From the IMG/VR virus record IMGVR_UViG_3300010885_043251, positions 1 to 23,805 of that record: 23,805 nucleotides of DNA; one strand, given 5' to 3'. Position 1 is the first letter of the stretch. Every line of letters starts with the position of its first letter. Shown here in pieces: positions 15,411 through 22,973 of the stretch. Source of the stretch: a virus. The translations under genes and the position numbers were made by a program. Below the pieces are notes generated by a model. That model ran no database searches and had not been told where the DNA came from. It worked only from the letters and a program-made list of their open reading frames with translations.

Positions 15411-15418
15411 TATAAATA
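15411..15418 (+). promoter_or_regulatory. T4-type late promoter for neck-like/gp15/Nudix operon
   Basis: TATAAATA is followed by seven bases (CAACACT) and the ATG at 15426. Transcription would start about two to three bases before the ATG. No Shine-Dalgarno sequence lies between. It would drive the neck-like, gp15 and Nudix genes. Confidence 0.72.
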
Positions 15419-15425
15419 CAACACT

Positions 15426-16778
15426 ATGCCAAGACTTTCAATGTGGCGTCCAAATCGGACCCGAGATTACCAATACCTAGATAAAATAATATCCGAACGC
15501 TACACTGTGGGCGGCCTGGATATCTACGTGCATCGCTACATGGGTCCGCAAACCGGTGGTGAAGATTCGGCGTTTTCTGGCAACGGAGACGCTACTCAAC
15601 CCATCTACGACACACTGAATCCTTTGAATATTCAAGATCTCTTGCTGTTGGAAAATCGTGACAGAATATACGATCAGGACATCTATGTCATGCGTGGCGT
15701 CTACAACCATCAGGACGTGGACTTTGATCTAAGCCAATTTGGCCTGTTTCTAAACAATGATACCTTGTTCATTACCTTTCACTACAACGACATGATTGAT
15801 TCATTTGGGCGCAAGCTCATGAACGGTGACGTGCTGGAAGTGCCCAACCTCAAAGATTATCATCCGTTGAACAACGAGATTCCTCAGCCCTTGCCCAGAT
15901 ACTATGTGGTGCAAGATGCTGACTATGCCACAGAAGGCATGAGTCAAACCTGGTTGCCACACATATGGCGTGTGAAGGCAACGCCAATGACCAACAACCA
16001 AGAGTTCAAAGACATACTGAAAAAGCCAGTGGTCACAGAACAAATCTGGGACAACGGCAACTACTATCCCACTGGTAGTATTGTCAATGCAGGTGATGTG
16101 TATTACCAGGCCCGAATCAATGTACCAGCTGATGTGGCTATTACCAATGCCACCTACTGGCAAGTGTACACTCCACTCACACAGAGTGATGTGTTCAGTA
16201 CCAGAACCAAGGACAACGAGCTTAATGATGCAATCCTAGCACAAGCCGATGTTGAAGTACCGCTGTCAGGATATGACACCCAGAAGTTTTATATTCTTCC
16301 CACAGTTAATGGACAGCCTGCTAACCCAGTGGGCTTGAACACCGCAAGTGGAACCACAGTTGACGGCACACAAGGTGGTGCTGATGTTACTCCTGTGGCC
16401 AACGGATACACTGTGGGCTACCTTACCGGCGATGGCGTTCCGCCTAATGGATTGCCTGTCACATCTGGCGTTGCCTTTCCATCCGTGGCAGTAGATGGCG
16501 ATTATTGCTTGCGCTTGGATTATTTTCCCAATCGCTTGTTCCGCTACAGTGGTCGTCGTTGGATCAAGATTGAGGACAAAGTGCGAACAGATCTAAACAA
16601 TGGACCCACCAATGAAACTCAACGCTCAGGCTTTGTGAACAATACATACACTGTGCGCACAAACGACATTGGCAATATTCCAAGTCGACAGAGCTTGAGT
16701 GAAATACTCAAGCCACGTGCAGACAATGGCGACCAGGGCGGGTTCTTACCACCTAATCCGCCACCAATTGGAAGATAA
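15426..16778 (+). CDS. Virion structural protein, possibly gp14-like neck protein
   Basis: This 450-aa protein belongs to the virion set. It starts MPRLSMWRPNRTRDYQYLDK. Key segments are DLLLLENRDRIYDQDIYVMRG (about 78-98), then SQFGLFLNNDTLFITFHYNDM and KLMNGDVLEVPNLKDYHP, YYVVQDADYATEG, and TWLPHIWRVKATPM. The order of these resembles the T4 gp14 core (MRGVECYYVP, SKFGMQVQDEVTLSI, GDLIYFP, FEINWVEP), but the similarity is weak. A carbohydrate-binding-like segment (about 204-249) contains YYPTGSIVNAGDVYYQA and ATYWQVYT. The C-terminal part is Pro/Gly-rich. It lies directly before gp15, as gp14 does in T4. A perfect late promoter at 15411-15418 is only seven bases from the ATG. Confidence 0.8.
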   Translation: MPRLSMWRPNRTRDYQYLDKIISERYTVGGLDIYVHRYMGPQTGGEDSAFSGNGDATQPIYDTLNPLNIQDLLLLENRDRIYDQDIYVMRGVYNHQDVDFDLSQFGLFLNNDTLFITFHYNDMIDSFGRKLMNGDVLEVPNLKDYHPLNNEIPQPLPRYYVVQDADYATEGMSQTWLPHIWRVKATPMTNNQEFKDILKKPVVTEQIWDNGNYYPTGSIVNAGDVYYQARINVPADVAITNATYWQVYTPLTQSDVFSTRTKDNELNDAILAQADVEVPLSGYDTQKFYILPTVNGQPANPVGLNTASGTTVDGTQGGADVTPVANGYTVGYLTGDGVPPNGLPVTSGVAFPSVAVDGDYCLRLDYFPNRLFRYSGRRWIKIEDKVRTDLNNGPTNETQRSGFVNNTYTVRTNDIGNIPSRQSLSEILKPRADNGDQGGFLPPNPPPIGR

Positions 16779-16782
16779 GGGG
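16777..16782 (+). promoter_or_regulatory. Ribosome binding site supporting an ATT start for gp15
   Basis: AAGGGG begins inside the stop codon of the neck-like gene (TAA at 16776-16778). It lies seven bases before ATT 16790, and no ATG, GTG or TTG start lies at a useful distance in this frame. Confidence 0.6.
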
Positions 16783-16789
16783 AACAAAA

Positions 16790-18190
16790 ATTCAAAATTT
16801 TTTCTATGACGCACAAATCCGTAGATTTCTGTTGCAGTTTACACGCATGGTCAGCAATTTTCAAATTGAATATGGCAACGAAACTGATGGCGTAAACAAA
16901 GCAGCGTTAATTCGTGTGCCAGTTCGTTACGGCGATGCCAGTCGAAATGCACAGGTGATCCTGCAGGAGAATTCAAGAAATTCAATGCCAGCCAGTCCTT
17001 TGATGACTTTTTATATTTCAAGTCTCAACTACGATCGCCCCAGAATGCAGGATCCAACCTTTGTGAGCAAGATCAATGTGCGTCAACGCACCTACGACAC
17101 TGCCACAGAAAGCTACGAAACCACTCAAGGCAATGCTTTCTCAATTGAACGACTGATGCCAGTGCCATACAAGATGGGCATTAACCTGGACTTCTGGAGC
17201 AGCAACACCAATCAAAAGTTTCAGATGTTTGAACAAATCTCCACCTTGTTCAATCCCAGCTTGGAAATACAAAGCACGGACAACTACATTGACTGGACCA
17301 GCCTCACAGTAGTGGAACTGGAAGATATCATATTCACCTCAAGAAGCATACCAATGGGTGCAGACAATCCCATTGACATGATGACTTTCAAATTCAACAT
17401 ACCAATCTGGATTTCATCTCCGGCCAAGGTCAGAAAACTAGGTGTGGTAGAACGTATAATTGTCAGCATCTACGACGCACAAGGCGACTTGAACAATGCA
17501 GTAACCAACAACGACTTGTTGCTGGGCACTAGACAAGTGATCACACCGTTTAACTGGGCTGTGGTGTTGATTGGCAACAAAATACAATGTTTGCAACAAC
17601 TGAGCCTGCCACAGGAACCGGGCAACGATACTCTAACTCCGCCACAAATTGTAGCAGACAGTAACCTGTTATGGGCTGCTGTTATCGGCACCTACGGTGT
17701 GCTGCGCCCGGGCATTAGTCAACTTAGATTGCTGCAAGAAGATGGCACAGAAATAATTGGCACAATCGCACAAGATCCTAATGATGATCGCTTTGTAATT
17801 TTTGATGTGGATACCGATACTACTCCGCAGAACACACTTGAACCGATTGACGCTGTGATCAATCCCTTGGTAAGTGGACCACAAGACGGCCTAGATTCTG
17901 CCATGGACGGACAACGTTATTTGCTGACCGAAGCCACTGGCGATGAATACAATACTACTCCTGCTGTGGCCTGGGTAGGTGCCAACGGTAGACAACTGGT
18001 AGCAGAAGCCAATGACATCATTCAGTACTCCAACAACTACTGGCGTGTGGTGTTTAGAGCTGTGGGTGCTGCTGCTGGACAGTATGTTACCAACATAACC
18101 ACTGGCATACAGTACGAGTGGAATGGTGCGGCCTGGGTCAAGAGCTACCAGGGTGTTTATCCCGGTGGCACCTGGAGTCTTGTGCTTTGA
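16790..18190 (+). CDS. 15: Tail sheath stabiliser and completion protein gp15, ATT start proposed
   Basis: gp15 caps the tail tube and sheath at the end that joins the head. The frame from 16790 encodes NFFYDAQIRRFLLQFTRMVS, the gp15 N terminus (T4: YFYNSSFRRYATLMGDLFS). It continues with IRVPVRYGDASRN, the LNYDRPRMQ segment, MPVPYKMGINLDFWSSNTNQ, FEQISTLFNPSLEIQS and SRSIPMGADNPID. No ATG or GTG precedes this. The best start is ATT at 16790 with AAGGGG (16777-16782) seven bases before it; TTG at 16832 would delete the conserved N terminus. At 466 aa it is longer than T4 gp15 (272). The extra C-terminal part from about 240 ends with YVTNITTGIQYEWNGAAW, as in aquatic relatives from memory. Confidence 0.88.
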   Translation: MQNFFYDAQIRRFLLQFTRMVSNFQIEYGNETDGVNKAALIRVPVRYGDASRNAQVILQENSRNSMPASPLMTFYISSLNYDRPRMQDPTFVSKINVRQRTYDTATESYETTQGNAFSIERLMPVPYKMGINLDFWSSNTNQKFQMFEQISTLFNPSLEIQSTDNYIDWTSLTVVELEDIIFTSRSIPMGADNPIDMMTFKFNIPIWISSPAKVRKLGVVERIIVSIYDAQGDLNNAVTNNDLLLGTRQVITPFNWAVVLIGNKIQCLQQLSLPQEPGNDTLTPPQIVADSNLLWAAVIGTYGVLRPGISQLRLLQEDGTEIIGTIAQDPNDDRFVIFDVDTDTTPQNTLEPIDAVINPLVSGPQDGLDSAMDGQRYLLTEATGDEYNTTPAVAWVGANGRQLVAEANDIIQYSNNYWRVVFRAVGAAAGQYVTNITTGIQYEWNGAAWVKSYQGVYPGGTWSLVL

Positions 18191-18609
18191 AGGCAGTGGG
18201 TGTTTGGTTCCGTAGTCGAGACACAGGTAGATACCTATATCTCCTGCGGAATGATCTCAAGCATCCTGGAGCCTGGGGCTTGCCCGGAGGCAAAATTGAA
18301 ACTGGAGAAACACTGCTGGGTGGTATGGAGCGTGAGTGCATAGAGGAACTGGGATTCTTTCCCACCTACCTACGCTTGATGCCTTTGGAAAAGTTTACTT
18401 CTGCTGACCAGGCATTTGAATATCACACCTGGGTGTGTGTGATTGACACTGAGTTCACTCCCAGACTCAATCATGAACATCTTGGCTATGCCTGGCTAGA
18501 CGCTGGCACCTGGCCCAAACCCATGCATCCAGGACTCTGGAGCACTATCAATCTTGAAGCTGTACAAAGCAAAATCCTGCTGGTTGAGCAGGATCTTGTG
18601 ACACGTTAG
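18187..18609 (+). CDS. Nudix hydrolase
   Basis: Nudix enzymes hydrolyse nucleoside diphosphate derivatives or damaged nucleotides. The 140-aa protein has a complete Nudix box: G35, x5, E41, x7, R49-E50, then E53-E54 and G56 (GGKIETGETLLGGMERECIE region). The core follows with typical strands (YLYLLRN, EYHTWVCVIDTEF, HLGYAWLDA). The start is TTG at 18187, overlapping the gp15 stop TGA (18188-18190), with GGAG at 18174-18177 nine bases upstream. An in-frame ATG at 18118 lies inside gp15 and would add residues outside the family pattern. It is coupled to gp15 and so probably late-expressed. Its stop TAG overlaps the TAA of the convergent 1320-aa gene by three bases. The substrate is unknown. Confidence 0.9.
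   Translation: MKAVGVWFRSRDTGRYLYLLRNDLKHPGAWGLPGGKIETGETLLGGMERECIEELGFFPTYLRLMPLEKFTSADQAFEYHTWVCVIDTEFTPRLNHEHLGYAWLDAGTWPKPMHPGLWSTINLEAVQSKILLVEQDLVTR
18571..18594 (-). terminator. Possible intrinsic terminator after the 1320-aa gene
   Basis: A perfect 8-bp stem (18574-18581 with 18587-18594, ATCCTGCT/AGCAGGAT) with a five-base loop lies 12 bases beyond the 1320-aa stop. On the minus strand it is followed by TTT. It lies inside the Nudix coding sequence, and no T-tract follows on the plus strand. Confidence 0.5.
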
Positions 18610-21600
18610 GCTTGACTTTCCTGGAACTGTAGTTGAATCTCTCCAACTGGAGTCACGCTGGTTGACAGTGCAGTAATTTGCACCGCTAAGACCTCTGGTC
18701 CATTAGGGAAGGTTCCTGTTCCCGGAATACTACTGGTACCGATCTGTTTGACACTGCTCAAGTCCAACACACCCGAATTGGTTGTGGAGATTGGAATAGC
18801 AAACAATCTTTCGCCGCCATTCAATTCACTTGTGATAGCTGACACTGTCATAGCCAAATCGTTGGTAGTAGTCGACCCGCCAATTACATTGCCCAGAATC
18901 TTAATAGTGTCTCCTACTGCATAGCCTGAACCTGCTGTTTGCACAGTAATCTGTGTGGTAGTGGTACTATATGCTGTACCAGCGGCAGTTAATTGCACTG
19001 TAATTTTTGCATTTGCACCAGAGCTTGAAACATTCACTGGCGACAAGTTGGCATAAGTTTGTGCAGCACTAAACAATGGTTTAACACCCGAACGTGTCAT
19101 ACCACCTGTGGTATTATACGGTGCACTGGTCAATCCACCGGTTGTTTCTGACGAGTATCGAGGTGCCGTTGAGAACTGCGAGAAGCTGGGCTGGAAGCCG
19201 CCACCTAAGTTATTGAGTCCTTGCCAACTGGTGTTAGCCGAGTCAATGTTTGACGGATTTAGGATACCTTCAACCAAGTAACGTCCAGCAGTAACTTGAA
19301 TGTTCAAGTTGCTCAGAGTCAACGCAGCACGATTGATCAATTCACGCACACCTAGATCGCCAATAATACCATTTGACACCGAAGGAGCCAGTCGCATAGC
19401 AAAGGCTACTGCTTTATCACCAACCACAGCTGGTAAACCATAGTTCACACGACTGTAAGTAAATTGATAGCCTTCGTCACCGTTGAAGTTACCGTCCATG
19501 ATAACCGCAGAGCCCCAGTGGTTGACTAGTGGTGCGCAGGTGTTGGAAATTAATATAACACCAGTATTGCTAGCATGGCCAGCAGGTGCGCTGGATGTAA
19601 AGCTACGGCTTTGTCCTTCTACCCACTGTGTAAATGTTGCACCACGTGTACACCCAGTTAGATCGTTGCCTGCTTTGCCCGAGTACTTGATAATCTCGCT
19701 TTCAATCATCACAAACACAGGATATGTAACACTGGCACTAGGATAATCAGTTGCATCGGTAAGAGTGATTGTGGTCTGACTATTATCGATTGCAGAGGCC
19801 AGGCCTGTAACAGGAGTTTCATTAATGGCTTCGTAACGTGCAGGCAAGTTACCTGAACGCATGTATGCTTCGTTGTTCAAGTTGTTGTTGGGTCTGCGAT
19901 GTGCATGCAAGAAGCGGCCGTCTTGTCCGCGCAACATCCAGATAACAGTACCAGCACCGTACCATGAGTATTCCAACGCATACATCTGCATTTTGCTGGG
20001 AATTAAAGTAAATCCACTTGCACCAGTTCCGTCTATAGGGTCAATGTTGAAGTCTGCTTGGCGCACACGTATTTCGTTGCGTAGCGCCAATCTCACACGA
20101 TTTTCATTTACTACTCCGCGGAATGCAGGTACCACAGTCATTCTGTTGTTGTCAAGAATACTAGTAACAGTATGAGTCATACCTTTGATAACAATAACAT
20201 CTCCATTGTTGAGTTGGTCTTGGAATCTGCAATTGCCGTCGCCTGCTACCAGATTTGATCCTGCGCCTACACTGCATAGGCCTGCCAACTGGAATGTGCT
20301 AGAACGTTGCACTGCATTCACAGTGATACCATTGTTTTCCCAGAACAAGCCGTTTTGATCGTCAAAGATACCAGCACGAATACTGGATCCGTGCCACGAA
20401 GTAATGTTGAGTCTAGGTTGTTGACCTAGTTCAGGGGTTGTACTGCCCAGTGTTCCTTGGGCTTCGACTGTGAAGCTGGTATCGCTAACAATGCTGGTCA
20501 CAATATAACCAGTTGAGTCATAACCAGATGTGGTTACTCCGGCAATGGTTACACCGGCACCTGGATTGAGACCGTGTTCTACATCAGTAGTCACAGTGAT
20601 GTTGCTGGCTGCGGCTGTCCCATCTGCACTGAGTGCCGAAATATCAAATGTTGGTGCTAGCACTGTACCAGTGGAGAAAAAGATACCTTTACCTGACTGA
20701 TAACGAAAGTACTTTTTAGTAACACGAACTGCACTTGCACCACGTGTGGGTGTTCCGGGGCCAATCAACACACCACCATCAAACGGTCTTGGCAAGAATG
20801 CTGCGTTACTACGCACAAACACCAGTCCTGCAATACTACCTGATACTGCGGCGCCAGTTTTGGCCGTGTAGGTAAATGTGGTTGTGCTAGGCACACTGAT
20901 AATAAAGAAGCTGCCTTCTGCATAGGCAGCATTGGTTCCTGCACTGAGATTGACCAGTAATGGTGTACCGGGTACCAGTCCATGTGCGTATGTTGTTGTC
21001 ACCGTAATTGTGCTGGGGTTGGCTCCATCGCTGGTAATTGACACTACATCTAAGTCAGCACCGGTGTACGGGTATGCTTGACGAATAATAGTGTCAGTTT
21101 GATTTAACGGATAACCAGCTGCCAAACTAGGGCTCCGACGTGGATAGTAGAAGAAGTTATTGGTATTGGCTTGAAATACTAGGCCTACACCTTCAGCATT
21201 TGAGCTGGCTGTGTTTTGTGTACTCACATACTCGTTGGCGTCCAGGGGCGTGTCGCTTTGATTAACACCTACCTGTGGTATTGTGTTAGAGCCAGTGGCA
21301 TAAAACATACCAGTCATACGAATCATAGGAGAGCCTGCGCCAGCAGCAGTCAGGGCTGTTGTGTTGAATTGGCCACGTGTGATTGTTTGTGTACCATTAA
21401 CGGCTGGACTGATCACTGTGTGTTGTACCAGTTCAACGTTGGCGGATAGTTTTTGCAGCACTGATCCAGAAACAAAAGTATTGGCTGCTGGAATATTGTA
21501 CCAGCCGCGGTTCAATTGCAAAGTGGTTGAATCAGTCACTGATTGTACCTGTGCCACTTCCAGTGTGCTCACAGGATACACAGCGTTGCCAATTGAAATG

Positions 21601-22568
21601 TTTGCGCCTGCACCATTGGTGTTGTTGGTTTGTCGTATCACAGTAAGAGCATTGGCACTCACATTAGTAACTGCCATGACTTCGTACACATTGGCTGTGT
21701 TAGTTTGAACAATAATATAGCTGCCATCAACGATTAAGGGTGCTGCTGCCACGTTGGCACAGTTTACAGTGGTTGTTGCTGTGCTGACAATATCAGCCAC
21801 AGCCAAAGTAGTGCCGCCTGTGGTAGGACGACCAATGATCAACACTGTGTCACCTGCTGTGAATCCTGTTGTGCTAGCCATGGTAAATGTACGTTCAGCT
21901 GAGCTGTTGACATTGGCTGTGATGTAGTTTGATGTAAACGGAGTAACATTGCCTTGTGTTTGACTAACAATTAAAGCATAGTCGCTGGCTACCCAAGGCG
22001 GGGTACCAGGATTTTCCAACTTGATTGATGTGTCAACATTGCTGGTAATTACGTCATCGCCAGCCAACAAGCTCACATAGCCATTGGTATTGTACACAAT
22101 ATCTGCGCCAATATCTTCATAAAATGTGGGGATGTTGCTGACTGTTGATACATTTTCCCATTTGGTTTGTTGGAGCCCGTATTCAAAGTCAGCGTCAATC
22201 AAACTTTCTGGATTGCTCACACGTTCGCGACCAATGGCATCCATGCCAAAGTCCCAGGGCTGCACAGATAAGTTTTGATCTTCAATATAAATTGCCAGTT
22301 TGTCATTGGCACTCAGTGTCTGTGTGTCTAGGTCCAGAGTTATTGTGGTTACACCAGCATATGCTGTGGGGAATGTGGCTGTGACTCCTGCTACCCAAGA
22401 TGTTGTACCGCCAAGTGTGGTATCTGCAAAGTTGTAGATATTGGTGTTGGTTGTGGTATCATAGATGGCCAGGATGTCAGCTAAATTATAGCGATTAGGA
22501 ACCTTGACAGTACCTAGGCCAGCTGTGCCCGGTGTGAATGAATACTCATATAAACGTTTTCTTGCCAT
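18606..22568 (-). CDS. Large 1320-aa virion structural protein (baseplate/fibre-type)
   Basis: No T4 name can be given. It is beta-rich, with high Thr/Ser/Asn/Val content, few cysteines and no membrane segment. It starts MARKRLYEYSFTPG. A more conserved region near 107-150 contains DFGMDAIGRERVSNPESLID and FEYGLQQTKWENV. Two related modules lie at about 506-575 and 642-710, each with TVTT..xHGLxPG and a later TxFT/SFTV strand. A long stretch from about 715 contains AGIFDDQNGLFWENNG, YALEYSWYGAGTVIWMLRG and RSGNLPARYEA, as in aquatic T4-like phage structural proteins from memory. GGAG lies nine bases before the ATG. It follows the 130-aa gene by three bases. Possible roles are a baseplate or receptor-binding component. 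Confidence 0.82.
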   Translation of the reverse strand: MARKRLYEYSFTPGTAGLGTVKVPNRYNLADILAIYDTTTNTNIYNFADTTLGGTTSWVAGVTATFPTAYAGVTTITLDLDTQTLSANDKLAIYIEDQNLSVQPWDFGMDAIGRERVSNPESLIDADFEYGLQQTKWENVSTVSNIPTFYEDIGADIVYNTNGYVSLLAGDDVITSNVDTSIKLENPGTPPWVASDYALIVSQTQGNVTPFTSNYITANVNSSAERTFTMASTTGFTAGDTVLIIGRPTTGGTTLAVADIVSTATTTVNCANVAAAPLIVDGSYIIVQTNTANVYEVMAVTNVSANALTVIRQTNNTNGAGANISIGNAVYPVSTLEVAQVQSVTDSTTLQLNRGWYNIPAANTFVSGSVLQKLSANVELVQHTVISPAVNGTQTITRGQFNTTALTAAGAGSPMIRMTGMFYATGSNTIPQVGVNQSDTPLDANEYVSTQNTASSNAEGVGLVFQANTNNFFYYPRRSPSLAAGYPLNQTDTIIRQAYPYTGADLDVVSITSDGANPSTITVTTTYAHGLVPGTPLLVNLSAGTNAAYAEGSFFIISVPSTTTFTYTAKTGAAVSGSIAGLVFVRSNAAFLPRPFDGGVLIGPGTPTRGASAVRVTKKYFRYQSGKGIFFSTGTVLAPTFDISALSADGTAAASNITVTTDVEHGLNPGAGVTIAGVTTSGYDSTGYIVTSIVSDTSFTVEAQGTLGSTTPELGQQPRLNITSWHGSSIRAGIFDDQNGLFWENNGITVNAVQRSSTFQLAGLCSVGAGSNLVAGDGNCRFQDQLNNGDVIVIKGMTHTVTSILDNNRMTVVPAFRGVVNENRVRLALRNEIRVRQADFNIDPIDGTGASGFTLIPSKMQMYALEYSWYGAGTVIWMLRGQDGRFLHAHRRPNNNLNNEAYMRSGNLPARYEAINETPVTGLASAIDNSQTTITLTDATDYPSASVTYPVFVMIESEIIKYSGKAGNDLTGCTRGATFTQWVEGQSRSFTSSAPAGHASNTGVILISNTCAPLVNHWGSAVIMDGNFNGDEGYQFTYSRVNYGLPAVVGDKAVAFAMRLAPSVSNGIIGDLGVRELINRAALTLSNLNIQVTAGRYLVEGILNPSNIDSANTSWQGLNNLGGGFQPSFSQFSTAPRYSSETTGGLTSAPYNTTGGMTRSGVKPLFSAAQTYANLSPVNVSSSGANAKITVQLTAAGTAYSTTTTQITVQTAGSGYAVGDTIKILGNVIGGSTTTNDLAMTVSAITSELNGGERLFAIPISTTNSGVLDLSSVKQIGTSSIPGTGTFPNGPEVLAVQITALSTSVTPVGEIQLQFQESQA

Positions 22569-22571
22569 CTC

Positions 22572-22964
22572 TTAAACTCCAAAAATAATTTGACCTGCTG
22601 TCAATCGGGCCTGTGTGTCTTGACCAAACTTGTTGTAACTGATTGCACCATTTGCAATCTTTGAGTTGGTCACTGTGGCATCGCTAGGTGTGCCAGTATA
22701 TAGCGTATCTCCAAATATCAACGCAAAGAAAGGTGTGTTCAGCGCAGGTGCCACTGCAAAACTCATTGTTGCCCCAGTGATGCTAAAGTCCACACCAGGA
22801 TTTAGTGGAACGCCGTTCAGCACCACCAACATGGCAAACGCAGTTGGTGGATTAAATGCTGTGCCGCCCACAGTGATATTGAACAAGGTCTGGACACCGT
22901 TGAATGTCAACGAATCCATTTTTCGATACTGTCCAATTTGCGGTGTAAAACCTACATAAGCCAT
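22572..22964 (-). CDS. Fibre-associated 130-aa protein
   Basis: This small beta-rich protein contains FNGVQTLFNITVGGTAFNPP followed by AMLVVLNGVPLNPGVDFSI, TGATMSFAVAPALNTPFFALIFG and a C-terminal tail with ISYNKFG. The NGVQTLF to VVLNGVPLNPG order is the one seen in phage fibre head or collar domains that bind or tip fibres. AAGGAT lies five bases before the ATG. It is three bases from the start of the next gene and ten from the fibre gene before it, so the three are one operon. The role (tip, chaperone or collar) is not known. Confidence 0.75.
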   Translation of the reverse strand: MAYVGFTPQIGQYRKMDSLTFNGVQTLFNITVGGTAFNPPTAFAMLVVLNGVPLNPGVDFSITGATMSFAVAPALNTPFFALIFGDTLYTGTPSDATVTNSKIANGAISYNKFGQDTQARLTAGQIIFGV

Positions 22965-22973
22965 AGTTGATCC

